Source of the DNA: Nannochloropsis salina CCMP1776
Taxonomy: Eukaryota > Sar > Eustigmatophyceae > Eustigmatales > Monodopsidaceae
Length of the DNA stretch: 64,000 bases
Assembly: GCA_004565275.1 (NCBI GenBank)
Contig: SDOX01000017.1
Span: 167,898-231,897, forward strand
Direction of reading: 5' to 3'
The notes beneath the pieces are model-generated. The model ran no database searches, was not told where the DNA came from, and worked only from the letters and a program-made list of their open reading frames with translations. Below are positions 39,903-48,317 of this stretch, in pieces (within the stretch, counting starts at the first letter, position 1; every line of letters begins with the position of its first letter). A program made the translations under genes and the position numbers.

Positions 39903-41642
39903 CTATCTGGATCGAGGCCTCTTCATCACACCCATCCGCCTCACTTCGATCTTCAGCGAGTTCGCCAGGCGCACAAGCGCGAAGGCCTCCGTCTCTGAGA
40001 CGAGCGAGACGACCCAGCCTGGCCTGCCCATCCGGCCCGCCCGCCCCCCTCGGTGCAAGTACGTGTCTGCCTCCCCAGCCACGTCGAGCATGATCACGTG
40101 GCTGACGCGAGGCACGTCCAGACCTCGCGCCGCGAAGTCCGTGGTCACCAGTCCCCAGCTCTCCCCGGTTCGGAATGCGTCCATCACCTTGGCCCGGCGC
40201 GTGATGTGCTCCCCGCCCACCAGGGCCTGCACCACACTGCTCTCTCCCCGGGGCTCTTGCCCTCCCGCCGCGAGCCCTCTGCTCCTCGCCAGGATCGCGG
40301 CCATCTTTTCTGCCTCCCGGTCGTCCGCCGTGAAAATGACGCAAGCCTGCAGCCGGCCCTTGGCCCGTTCCCGCCGCAGGAAGGCCAAGAGTGCGGCGGG
40401 CTTGTCAGCCTTGGTGGGGGCGACGAGGTAGCCGTGCCGCAAAGCCGGAGGCATCAGCTCCCCGGGCGTGACATGCACGTGCATCGGTTCTCGTAGAGTC
40501 CACTGCTGCTGGACGCACTGCTTGATGAAATGCTTGTGCTGCGGGATGCTGGCGCTGACGAAGAGGGTCTGCCGATGCACGAGCCTCCACGGGGCAAGCT
40601 TCCGGGCCACCCGCCCGCCCTTCTCGCCCCCGCCATCCTTCATGGCTCCTTGTGGGAGGAGCGGACCCTCCTCATCCTTGCTGGATCCGCCCGTGGCGGT
40701 GGCCTCCTCCTCGAGCTCTGCGGTCAAGAAGGAGGGAGAGAGGTACTTACCGAGCAGGCCCTGCAGCTCCCTGCCGGTCTCTGGACTGGTCAGGCAAGCG
40801 TCCACTTCGTCCACGACTACCATCTTCACCTGGTGGTAGCGAATCCCGCCCCTCTCCACCAGTTGTGCCAGGGAACGGGGGTTTCCGATCACGACGTGCG
40901 GAGGCTCCGCTAGCACCCACGCCTTTTGCCGTCGGTTTTTAGAGCCCTCCAGTAGAGACATGATCAGAATTTTCTTGGCGGCCCTGTAACTGCTGGCGTC
41001 CGCCGTCGTACTTTCGCTCCCGACACGTTCTTCCCAGCTTTCTGGGTCCTCGTTTTCCGCGTCCCTTCCCTCTTCTTGCCCGTCTTCGCCGCGGTAGTAC
41101 ATGTGCCCACTTGCCAATTGTTTCGCGACACTCGCTACCTGCAGTCCCAACTCCCTGCTCGGCACCACCACGAGCGCCTGCACCGCATTCTTGTTGACAT
41201 CAATTCCCGCCAGAAGAGGCAACATGAATGCCAGCGTCTTGCCGGTGCCCGTTTGTGAATGCACCACCACATCCTCACCCTCAAGAATGGCGCCCAACGC
41301 TTCCTTCTGCACGGCGGTCGGCCTTGTATAACCCAGGCTCTCAACACGCGCCAGCAACCATGCTGGCAAGCGGTCGCCGTAAAGCTGTGAGAACGTCTCT
41401 GCGGTCGTTCCGTCGTTCTCCGCGACATGCATCATTTCTTTTCCCGGGGGCAGCGCACCCTGAACCTGACTTGTCGATCGCCGTGGGGGCAAGCTGGAAA
41501 GGAAGGCAGCATGGCAAAGAGTGTGGCTCGAGGAGGCCGAAGCCGTGACATAAAGAAGGGTGACTGAAAACAAGAGAGTTTCACGTTGCCATTGTCTGGT
41601 GCTGCTTGTCCGAGTGCTAGGAGCGCAGTCATGGCGGGCCAT
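39903..41642 (-). CDS. RH58-like plastid DEAD-box RNA helicase
   Basis: ATP-dependent RNA helicase closest to plant chloroplast RH58. The ATG at 41642 gives 579 aa; the N-terminus (TLLFSVTLLYVTASASSS to CHAAFLSS) is a signal peptide plus likely AF motif, indicating the plastid. Core motifs: Q-motif region YTRPTAVQ, motif I SQTGTGKT, Ia PSRELG, II DEVD (not DEAD), III SAS, and VI HRGGRAGR. The stretch SASIPQHKHFIKQCVQQQWT and following PMHVHV are near-identical to RH58, as is the KAWVLAEPP region. A ~50-residue acidic insert (GEDGQEEGRDAENEDPE) follows motif Ia. A longer frame upstream of the ATG looks untranslated. A role in plastid RNA folding is inferred from the family. Confidence 0.9.
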   Translation of the reverse strand: MARHDCAPSTRTSSTRQWQRETLLFSVTLLYVTASASSSHTLCHAAFLSSLPPRRSTSQVQGALPPGKEMMHVAENDGTTAETFSQLYGDRLPAWLLARVESLGYTRPTAVQKEALGAILEGEDVVVHSQTGTGKTLAFMLPLLAGIDVNKNAVQALVVVPSRELGLQVASVAKQLASGHMYYRGEDGQEEGRDAENEDPESWEERVGSESTTADASSYRAAKKILIMSLLEGSKNRRQKAWVLAEPPHVVIGNPRSLAQLVERGGIRYHQVKMVVVDEVDACLTSPETGRELQGLLGKYLSPSFLTAELEEEATATGGSSKDEEGPLLPQGAMKDGGGEKGGRVARKLAPWRLVHRQTLFVSASIPQHKHFIKQCVQQQWTLREPMHVHVTPGELMPPALRHGYLVAPTKADKPAALLAFLRRERAKGRLQACVIFTADDREAEKMAAILARSRGLAAGGQEPRGESSVVQALVGGEHITRRAKVMDAFRTGESWGLVTTDFAARGLDVPRVSHVIMLDVAGEADTYLHRGGRAGRMGRPGWVVSLVSETEAFALVRLANSLKIEVRRMGVMKRPRSR

Positions 41643-41987
41643 GCAGGATGTCGCTGTTGCAGCAACCCAAGCTTGTGACGGAGGGTCGAAGAACCTTCTC
41701 CTAGCAACCCCTGTGGCTTGATATCGGCATACGCTGCCCTGCATCAAATATGTGCCATATGACCAAGAAAAGATTGAGATGATGTTGGTTTCGGGAGCAT
41801 CGGTTGTACACGGGTGGTGAGACAAACTAGGAGCGCGGGCGACAGCGAGGTTGCAGCTCCGCCTCTCCAGTACTTTTAAGGGATCCCCCCAACCTCTTTC
41901 ACCCACGACCACAGAGCGATCCCAGAAAAGCACAATTGTCCAGCTCCAATCGCATCAGGGTAGAATCTTGACACGTGGCTCGTCCAA
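41643..41987. promoter_or_regulatory. Divergent promoter (RH58-like / Get1)
   Basis: 345 bp. A CACGTG box at 41972-41977 lies only 11 bp before the Get1 ATG. No gene. Confidence 0.4.
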
Positions 41988-42670
41988 ATGGCTATCACGC
42001 TGGTGGAGCCGCCATCTCCTTACTTTCTACCCCTCCTGATCTTCATTGTCCTGTTTGAGGTTGCCCTGCTTTTGGGCAAGAGGCAAAAATGCAAGTCCCT
42101 TACACTTGAGATAAAGTCTCTAACTCTTCGCAAGTTTGAGCTCGCGTTGGCCATGAAAAGCGTAAGTATCTGTTCGCAAAATGAGGCGCTGTCTTTGCCT
42201 GATAGCAGGACGACGGAACGTACGATGCCCCGTCTCCACAGAGTGCTCGGGTCCCTCCTAATCGGCAAATAAAAACTTAGCAGTCCCTATCTCTCTCACT
42301 GCACATACTGGGGGTCTTCCTCCTTTCAATTTCATAGCTGGGCATTCCCACAGATTTTGTAAAAAAGAGCAAGCTGGAGCGAGAGCTCATTCAGGTAGAG
42401 AAAGACCTGGCCCCTCGGAGGGAGCAGGTCCTTGCTCGTGCCAAGGATTACGATGCACTGGCCAGTAGACTACAATACGGCGTATATGCCTTGCTGGTGA
42501 TCGTCTTTTGGCGCACGCGTCTGGTCGTCATGTCGCCGGCAGCGACCTGGCCCTTGTCCTCTTTCTTCGGCTTCCCGCGACTGGGGCTCGGAGCGGTGGG
42601 CGTATCGGCGGTGATCTCCATGGCCAAGGCTGTGATCAAGCCTTTCACGCCCTTGCTGTCATCTGTATAG
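41988..42670 (+). CDS. GET1: Get1/WRB tail-anchored-protein insertase subunit
   Basis: ER-membrane receptor subunit that, with Get2/CAML, receives tail-anchored proteins from the Get3/TRC40 ATPase. Two exons (41988-42161 and 42338-42670) around a 176-nt intron give 168 aa. Helix 1 is PYFLPLLIFIVLFEVALLL. The cytosolic coiled coil spans KCKSLTLEIKSL to KDLAPRREQVLARA and contains the family motif DFVKKSKLERELIQ. Two further hydrophobic segments follow (YALLVIVFW and a C-terminal GVSAVISMAKAVIKPF), the usual three-helix topology. The splice MKS|LGIPTDF uses the TCATAG acceptor because the nearer CCACAG would create a stop. It converges on the synergin-like gene. Confidence 0.87.
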
Positions 42671-42869
42671 GAAGGAAAAGCCAGCACAATAACATGAACG
42701 GGGCAAGCCCGTAAGAAAGCATAAAGGAGTACAAGTAAGATCTCAGCCAACCGGCGCCTTTCGCGACATGACTTTGAATTTTGGGCAAGCTAATCTGTAG
42801 AATACTTTATCGCTTTTCTCCTAGTGTGCATGACTGAAATCTTTGTGTGGGAGTGCAGGGCCTCAGTCC
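42671..42869. other. Convergent spacer
   Basis: Between the Get1 and synergin-like 3' ends; no feature is seen. Confidence 0.4.
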
Positions 42870-45800
42870 TCACGCTCGTCCATAAACCCCCTCAGACTCG
42901 GTAGCCTCCCTCGCCGTCACTTGAGGCCGCGGGAGGTCCCTTGACACGGCGTTGATCCAGAAGTTCAGGCACACGCAGAAGTATGCATGCTCGGAGTTAT
43001 ATGTGACAGTGACGCCCAGTTGACTGGCACAAGCCAGGGGCAGGAGGCACAGGTTGCAGTGTTCCGAGGGCTGGATCTCTCCGGCGTCGGAGTCCACGCA
43101 GTCGGCCACAACCAGCCGCATGGCCTCGGTGCTGGGAGGCAGGCGGGGCGCGAAATACGCCGTCAGGCCCATGCGATCCAGGGCGACCCCCAGGTCCCGC
43201 ATGCAGGCCTCCACGGCTTCCTCCTCCGCCAGCACCAGCCCCAGCAAGGCATCCGCGGCCGAGGCCAGGACGAGGCGGGCCACTCGCACCATCTCGAAAG
43301 CCGCCTCCACCATGGCCAGGACGCGCGTCGATGTCAGGACTTCTCGCTTGAGACCGTCCTCCTTCTCAGCCGTCGCAGCCACCACCTGGTTACAGGTCTT
43401 TACTGCCTCGCGGACGTGCTTCTGCGCCGCCTCCAGGACGGCTAGCCAGTGCCCCGGGTGGGCTACCCAGCGCCCGGACGCGTCCATCCCCTCCAATAGG
43501 GCGCAGCATCGCCGCGCTTGTCGGCTCCGACGAACCGCTTCCCGTCGTCCCTCCCGCCCACGGGCTGCCTGCTCGACTAAGGAGGGATGGCCAATGACGA
43601 AGGTTGCCGCGAAGGCTTCCCCTCTCCCCGCGTCCACTGCCGCAACTCGTGCTTGCAGCTGCTTCAAGGCGACTGCACCTCCCTTTTGGCTCGCTTGCTT
43701 TCCATCTCCGCTTTTCTTGCTCTCTCCCATGACGGCATTCTTCCATACTCCGACCTGCTCCTCGTCACAGACCATCTTCGCCAGCCTCCTCACCTCCTCT
43801 CGAATCAAAATCGCCTCCTCCAGCTCATCTTCGGCCTTCGCCTTCTCGTAGCGGGCCCGAGTCTCAGGTAGAGCAGCCAGGGCCTCCAGGTGCCCTGTCA
43901 ATTTGACCGCTTCGTCCACTGCCTCCAGCTCCCACAAGGTTCGAAGCGCGACCAAGAGTTTTTCTTCTTCCGCAGGCCCGGTATACGGGGCCGACGTCTG
44001 CGTCCCGGCGCCGACAGCCTCCTCCCAGGCATTCTCAGGACGCGTGGAGGGCGTCGGGGGGCACACGAGGACGGAGGGGGCAGGACCAGAGAGAATGTGG
44101 ACTGATGGCTCGAGAGGAGCGAGGGACGGGGGTGTGTGGGGGGGGAGCGCCCAGGGGCCAGGATTTTCATGCCAAGGATCGGACTGCATCCAGGGGGCTT
44201 GAGCGGTGCTCGGCATGGCGCGAACGGGAGGCACGTGAGTGGAGGTGGGGGCGTGCGGCGCGAGGTTTGGCACGCAGAAGTCCCCCCACTCGCCTTCAAG
44301 GGAACTCCCTGGTGGGGCGGCGGGGCGGGCAAGAGGGGAGAGTGCCCCCCCGGCTGGCCTCTCCTCTCGCTCGATGGGCTCCGGAGAGTCATCGTCTTTC
44401 CCAGTCGCCGCCAAGACCGGTGCCGCCCCCCGCCCCTCCAAGACCGGTGCCGCCCCCCGCCCCTCTCGCCCATCCTCTAACAAGCCGGCAAAAGGGTCGG
44501 TCTCCTCCTCCGCTCGCTCTCCACTCTGCCGCCGAGGGAGCACGGGGCAGAAATCAGCGCTCGTGTCCAGGGTGGATGCAGCGTTCGCTTGCTTGAATGC
44601 CTCCCAGCTCTCCTCGCCCTCCATCTCGTTCCCGAGAGAAGCCTCCACAGGCGCTGTTCCCAATGCCAAGGGGGCGCGTGGTGTACCCGAAATCGCGCCC
44701 AGGCAGAGCGCGGGTGTAGTGAAGGAGGAGAAGGTCGCCGCGGTGGCCACGGGCTCCGGGCTCGTCTGGAAGGGGTCATCCTGGGAAAGCGGGCCGGGCG
44801 GAGTGGACAGGGAGAGGGCCTGCCTGGCGAGGCAGGGGGGCGAGGACCGGCCGGGTGGCGGGGAGGGGAAGGGCGCCGCCTGAATGAGTCCACCTGATAC
44901 CGGACGTGTGGGGGCCGCGAACGTCGCGAAGGCCCCGCGCGATCCCCGCGGGCCCAGGCCGCCCTCCGCCCCCTCGACGGCCTCGCCCACCGGGAGTAGG
45001 GTGGCGAGAGAGGCGTTGGGGGAGGAGCGGAGGCTTGGAGTGCGAACATCAGGGTCGGCGTCCGGGTCGGCGTAGGGATTCTCAGAGGGACTCATATCGC
45101 ACAGGGGCTCAGGGCCCGAGGCCGTGGAGGCAGGGTCGAAGGCTTGCTTTGCGCCCGACTCATCGCCGCCGAATAGGGGCAGGGGTGGAGAGGAAGGGGG
45201 GGTCTCTGTCATGAAGCGCGACGTGGGAACCTCCCCTGCCTGGATGCTGTCGATGGATACGAGCTCTGGGCCGCCGAAGGGGTCGTGCGGGCTCTCCCAG
45301 GCGTCACCCAGCCAGAGGGAGGGGGGGGGCAGGGACGAGGGTACCGCGGCCGGCAACGAGAGGGAGCGTGCAACCACATGAGAGGCCACAGCTGCATGTT
45401 GCTGTTCCCAGGATTCCTCGTCTCGGGACAACTTTTCCTCCCCCTCGAATGTGAGCGTCGAGGGGGGGGGCACAGGGCCTGCCCTTTCGGTGGGCGCTTG
45501 CGGAGTCGGAGCCCCCAAGGCCGACAGCACCACGGGCATAGGTAAGGACACAGTCGAGCGCAGTGTCGGTGGCTCTGATGATAGCGTTGGCCCTGGCGCG
45601 GAAGAAAGCGCGCCCGGGGGGGAAGGAGCAGGCTCAGCTGATTGAAATTCATCCCACTCGTTTTCTGCCACTACCATGTCGAGTGCGGCCATGCGGGACG
45701 CAATGTCGTCATCGCCGGCTTGCATCGGACGCTTGGATGGACTAGGAGGCAGCATAGTGGGTGGTGAGGGTGCCTGTCCATCGTCTTGTGACGAGATCCA

Positions 45801-46502
45801 TACCGGCGAAGATGGAGGGCGACAAGGCCCCCCCGGGGACTCCTTGCGTACGGGAACCATGGGGTGCAACTGCGTCGATTCCAGGGAGGGGGGCTTTTGA
45901 TTTGTCATCGAAAGATCAAGGACGGTGGAATGGATCGGAGTCGGAGGCGCTGCCATGCGTAGCGGGGGAAGTTGCGGCAGAGGCACAGAGAGGGGATCCT
46001 TGGCCCGTATCCGCCCTGGTAAGGAGGGATCATCCGGTGCTATGTATCCATTTTGGGTCAATACCATAAGCCGCATCGCCAGATGAAAGTGTGCCCTGAA
46101 GAGGATGCCTCGACCTGGCGCGTCGCAAAGGGCCCAAATATGTCGCAGCGCTGGCGTCGGCAGGCCTGACCGGGTCATCAGATCGACCGCATTCTTGCCT
46201 TGCACGAAACCATCAAGACCCGAGGCCCCAGCCTCGATAAAAAGTTGGTCGTACAGTTGCCTCTCAGGCGAAGGCAGAAGCTCAGGATCGTGGAAGGATG
46301 GGGGCCATGATGGAGAGGTCTGAAGTTGAGGATTGTGTGGTGGCGTTGACTGCATCGCGGAAGATCGATTGAAGCGCGTTCGTAGAGGGTTGAGCTTGAG
46401 GACGGCCACAGAGGTCGCTTGAGGTGTAACCTCCGTCCTCCTTCCGTGAGCTGTACCATGTAAAAGCGCGTGTGTATGTTCGGGGTGTGAGCGTGCGTGC
46501 AT
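42870..46502 (-). CDS. Gamma-synergin-like EH-domain trafficking protein
   Basis: Clathrin/AP-1 accessory protein. The single frame is 1,210 aa from ATG 46502; in-frame ATG 46355 (AMQSTPPHN) is an equally good start. The N-terminus holds an EH domain (YDQLFIEAG, FVQGKNAVDLM, LRHIWALCD). The long middle is Pro/Ser-rich and disordered, with three DPF motifs (DPFGG, DPFQT, DPFAG) and several acidic W/F motifs (EWDEFQ, ESWEAF, EWGDF) of the type that bind adaptor appendages. The C-terminal ~250 residues are helical and end in a Cys/His cluster (CNLCLLPL to HAYFCVCLNFW) like the synergin C-terminus. It likely acts at the trans-Golgi network or endosomes. A perfect 27-bp in-frame duplication lies at 44411-44464. 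Confidence 0.8.
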   Translation of the reverse strand: MHARSHPEHTHALLHGTAHGRRTEVTPQATSVAVLKLNPLRTRFNRSSAMQSTPPHNPQLQTSPSWPPSFHDPELLPSPERQLYDQLFIEAGASGLDGFVQGKNAVDLMTRSGLPTPALRHIWALCDAPGRGILFRAHFHLAMRLMVLTQNGYIAPDDPSLPGRIRAKDPLSVPLPQLPPLRMAAPPTPIHSTVLDLSMTNQKPPSLESTQLHPMVPVRKESPGGPCRPPSSPVWISSQDDGQAPSPPTMLPPSPSKRPMQAGDDDIASRMAALDMVVAENEWDEFQSAEPAPSPPGALSSAPGPTLSSEPPTLRSTVSLPMPVVLSALGAPTPQAPTERAGPVPPPSTLTFEGEEKLSRDEESWEQQHAAVASHVVARSLSLPAAVPSSLPPPSLWLGDAWESPHDPFGGPELVSIDSIQAGEVPTSRFMTETPPSSPPLPLFGGDESGAKQAFDPASTASGPEPLCDMSPSENPYADPDADPDVRTPSLRSSPNASLATLLPVGEAVEGAEGGLGPRGSRGAFATFAAPTRPVSGGLIQAAPFPSPPPGRSSPPCLARQALSLSTPPGPLSQDDPFQTSPEPVATAATFSSFTTPALCLGAISGTPRAPLALGTAPVEASLGNEMEGEESWEAFKQANAASTLDTSADFCPVLPRRQSGERAEEETDPFAGLLEDGREGRGAAPVLEGRGAAPVLAATGKDDDSPEPIEREERPAGGALSPLARPAAPPGSSLEGEWGDFCVPNLAPHAPTSTHVPPVRAMPSTAQAPWMQSDPWHENPGPWALPPHTPPSLAPLEPSVHILSGPAPSVLVCPPTPSTRPENAWEEAVGAGTQTSAPYTGPAEEEKLLVALRTLWELEAVDEAVKLTGHLEALAALPETRARYEKAKAEDELEEAILIREEVRRLAKMVCDEEQVGVWKNAVMGESKKSGDGKQASQKGGAVALKQLQARVAAVDAGRGEAFAATFVIGHPSLVEQAARGREGRREAVRRSRQARRCCALLEGMDASGRWVAHPGHWLAVLEAAQKHVREAVKTCNQVVAATAEKEDGLKREVLTSTRVLAMVEAAFEMVRVARLVLASAADALLGLVLAEEEAVEACMRDLGVALDRMGLTAYFAPRLPPSTEAMRLVVADCVDSDAGEIQPSEHCNLCLLPLACASQLGVTVTYNSEHAYFCVCLNFWINAVSRDLPRPQVTAREATESEGVYGRA
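44411..44464 (-). repeat. Perfect 27-bp tandem duplication in coding sequence
   Basis: Two identical 27-bp units (44411-44437 and 44438-44464) encode the repeated peptide GRGAAPVLE/GRGAAPVLA in the disordered part of the synergin-like protein. Confidence 0.9.
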
Positions 46503-46841
46503 GCGGCGTAGATCAATTGGAACGAGGAAAGGATGTAACGACTCTCCCAGGGCCTCTCGGAGCTAGCGCGGGGATAGCGGCCAGGCAGACGTGCGGCCTA
46601 GGTTGAGCGATCGAGCCGGATCTCACGCCTTCCCCGTCTTTCCCATCTCTGGCAACTTAATGTCCGCAACAAGCAGGTCGCAGGACCTGGATCCTGCTGG
46701 GCCTGGTAGTCAAGAGGAGACGGGGCACACCCAGCAACTTGGGCGCCGCACCTCCTAGCCACTCTTTGCTCCATGCTACTCATGACACACGTAGGAAAGG
46801 AAGGAAACACACCGCCTCCACAGCGCCCTTCATTACATACA
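46503..46841. promoter_or_regulatory. Divergent promoter (synergin-like / FBPase)
   Basis: About 340 bp between divergent genes. The FBPase frame opens at an ATG at 46773 inside this region, but the downstream ATG is preferred. No other gene. Confidence 0.4.
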
Positions 46842-48074
46842 ATGTGGTGTCTGCGTTTTATGACACTGTCCATGGTGCTTAGCTCGCTTTGCCTCAGCTG
46901 TCAGGCATTCCTCCCCACATCAGACACCCTTTCTCCTCACCCAAGCATTAAGCATTGTACGAAAAGTCTCCAGCGGCACGGGCATCTGATGCTCATGGAT
47001 GAGCCGCCACATGAAGGCACTACAAGCTGGTCACCGGCGCTAAGCAGGCAAAAAACACTATCACGTTACGTGGAAGTGGAGACTTGGAAACGTAGGGAGC
47101 TGACGGACCTCCAGCCTGTCATGAGCGGCATCGAGTCTGCGTGCAGGGGTATCGCCACCCTGGTGCGACGCGCGCAATGCGACGAAATCGCGGGGCTACA
47201 TGGGTCGGGAGGGGACACGAATGTTCAAGGAGAAGTGCAGAAAGTGATGGACGTGTTGGCTAACAACATCCTAGCCGCGTCCATGTGCGCCCCCGGGAAG
47301 ATGGACTACGTGGCCTCGGAGGAGGAGGAGGAGCCCACCTACTGCTCTGTGGTGTTGCAAAACGCGGCGTTCCGGGGAGAGTATGCAGGCGTGTTCGACC
47401 CCCTGGACGGGAGCTCCAACATCGAAGCGGGCCTGCCCGTGGGCACCATCTTCGGGATCTACCGGCGACCGGAGCTGAACATGTCGCCGAACCGCGCACG
47501 GGACCCTCTGGAGGCGATCATGCAGCCCGGGAGCAAGCTTTTGGCCTCCGGGTACTGCCTGTACGGCGGACAGACCATCCTCGTACTCACCCTCGGTCAG
47601 GGCGTGCATGGCTTCACCCTGGCGAAGCCGGGTGGGGACTTCGTCCTCACGCACCCGGACATGCGCATCCCCGACAGAGGCCGGCTGTACGCCATCAACG
47701 AGGGGCCGTCTCTGCAGTGGGATCCTCGCATCGCAGAATACGTGCGTCGGCTAAAGCTGGGCGAGGGGGCGGGCAACGTGCCGCACAGGACGGCATACGT
47801 CGGGGCGATGGTGGCGGACGTGCACCGGGTGCTGGTTGAAGGGGGTGTGTACGCATATCCGGGGACGGAGAGCGCGCCGAGCGGGAAGATCCGGCTGCTC
47901 TACGAGGCAAATCCGATGAGCATGCTGGTAGAACAGGCGGGGGGACTGAGCACGACGGGAACCGCGCGCATTCTGGACCTGCGGCCTTCGAGCGTCCATC
48001 AGAGGGTGCCGATCTTCATCGGCAGCAAGGAGGACATCCAGGACTTGCAGGCGCTTCTGAAGGAGGGAGTTTAG
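46842..48074 (+). CDS. FBP: Plastid fructose-1,6-bisphosphatase
   Basis: Hydrolyses fructose-1,6-bisphosphate in gluconeogenesis or the Calvin cycle. From ATG 46842 the protein has 410 aa (an ATG at 46773 would add 23). The N-terminus MTLSMVLSSLCLSCQAFLPT is a signal peptide plus an ASAFAP-like AF, so it should be plastidic. Conserved sites: TNVQGEVQKVMDVL, VASEEEEEP (metal-binding Glu), FDPLDGSSNIEAG (catalytic DPxDG), and the family signature GKIRLLYEANPMSMLVEQAGG in shortened form (KIRLLYEANPM). The Cys-bearing regulatory loop that precedes FDPLDG in plant chloroplast FBPase I is absent, so thioredoxin control is doubtful and a cpFBPase-II-like role is possible. No intron. Confidence 0.93.
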   Translation: MWCLRFMTLSMVLSSLCLSCQAFLPTSDTLSPHPSIKHCTKSLQRHGHLMLMDEPPHEGTTSWSPALSRQKTLSRYVEVETWKRRELTDLQPVMSGIESACRGIATLVRRAQCDEIAGLHGSGGDTNVQGEVQKVMDVLANNILAASMCAPGKMDYVASEEEEEPTYCSVVLQNAAFRGEYAGVFDPLDGSSNIEAGLPVGTIFGIYRRPELNMSPNRARDPLEAIMQPGSKLLASGYCLYGGQTILVLTLGQGVHGFTLAKPGGDFVLTHPDMRIPDRGRLYAINEGPSLQWDPRIAEYVRRLKLGEGAGNVPHRTAYVGAMVADVHRVLVEGGVYAYPGTESAPSGKIRLLYEANPMSMLVEQAGGLSTTGTARILDLRPSSVHQRVPIFIGSKEDIQDLQALLKEGV

Positions 48075-48317
48075 TCAAGGGTACATATGATGACGAACAC
48101 GAATTTTTTGAGTCCCCTTTTGGTTGTACATACGTGAGCGGAGGTACTTAGTGTAACATAATGCCAAGAATATAGCCGACGAAAATCAATCAATTCCATC
48201 TCTTCGCATCACAAAACTGCGGCCAATAATTTGCGTTCTTTGTTTCGTTCATTTTAATCTATTTAACAGCATTAACTACCAGCACGAAGCTTTTCACGTG
48301 GGCAACGTCTTCGCCTC
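48075..48317. other. Convergent spacer
   Basis: AT-rich 3' region between the FBPase and AP-3 beta genes; no gene. Confidence 0.4.
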
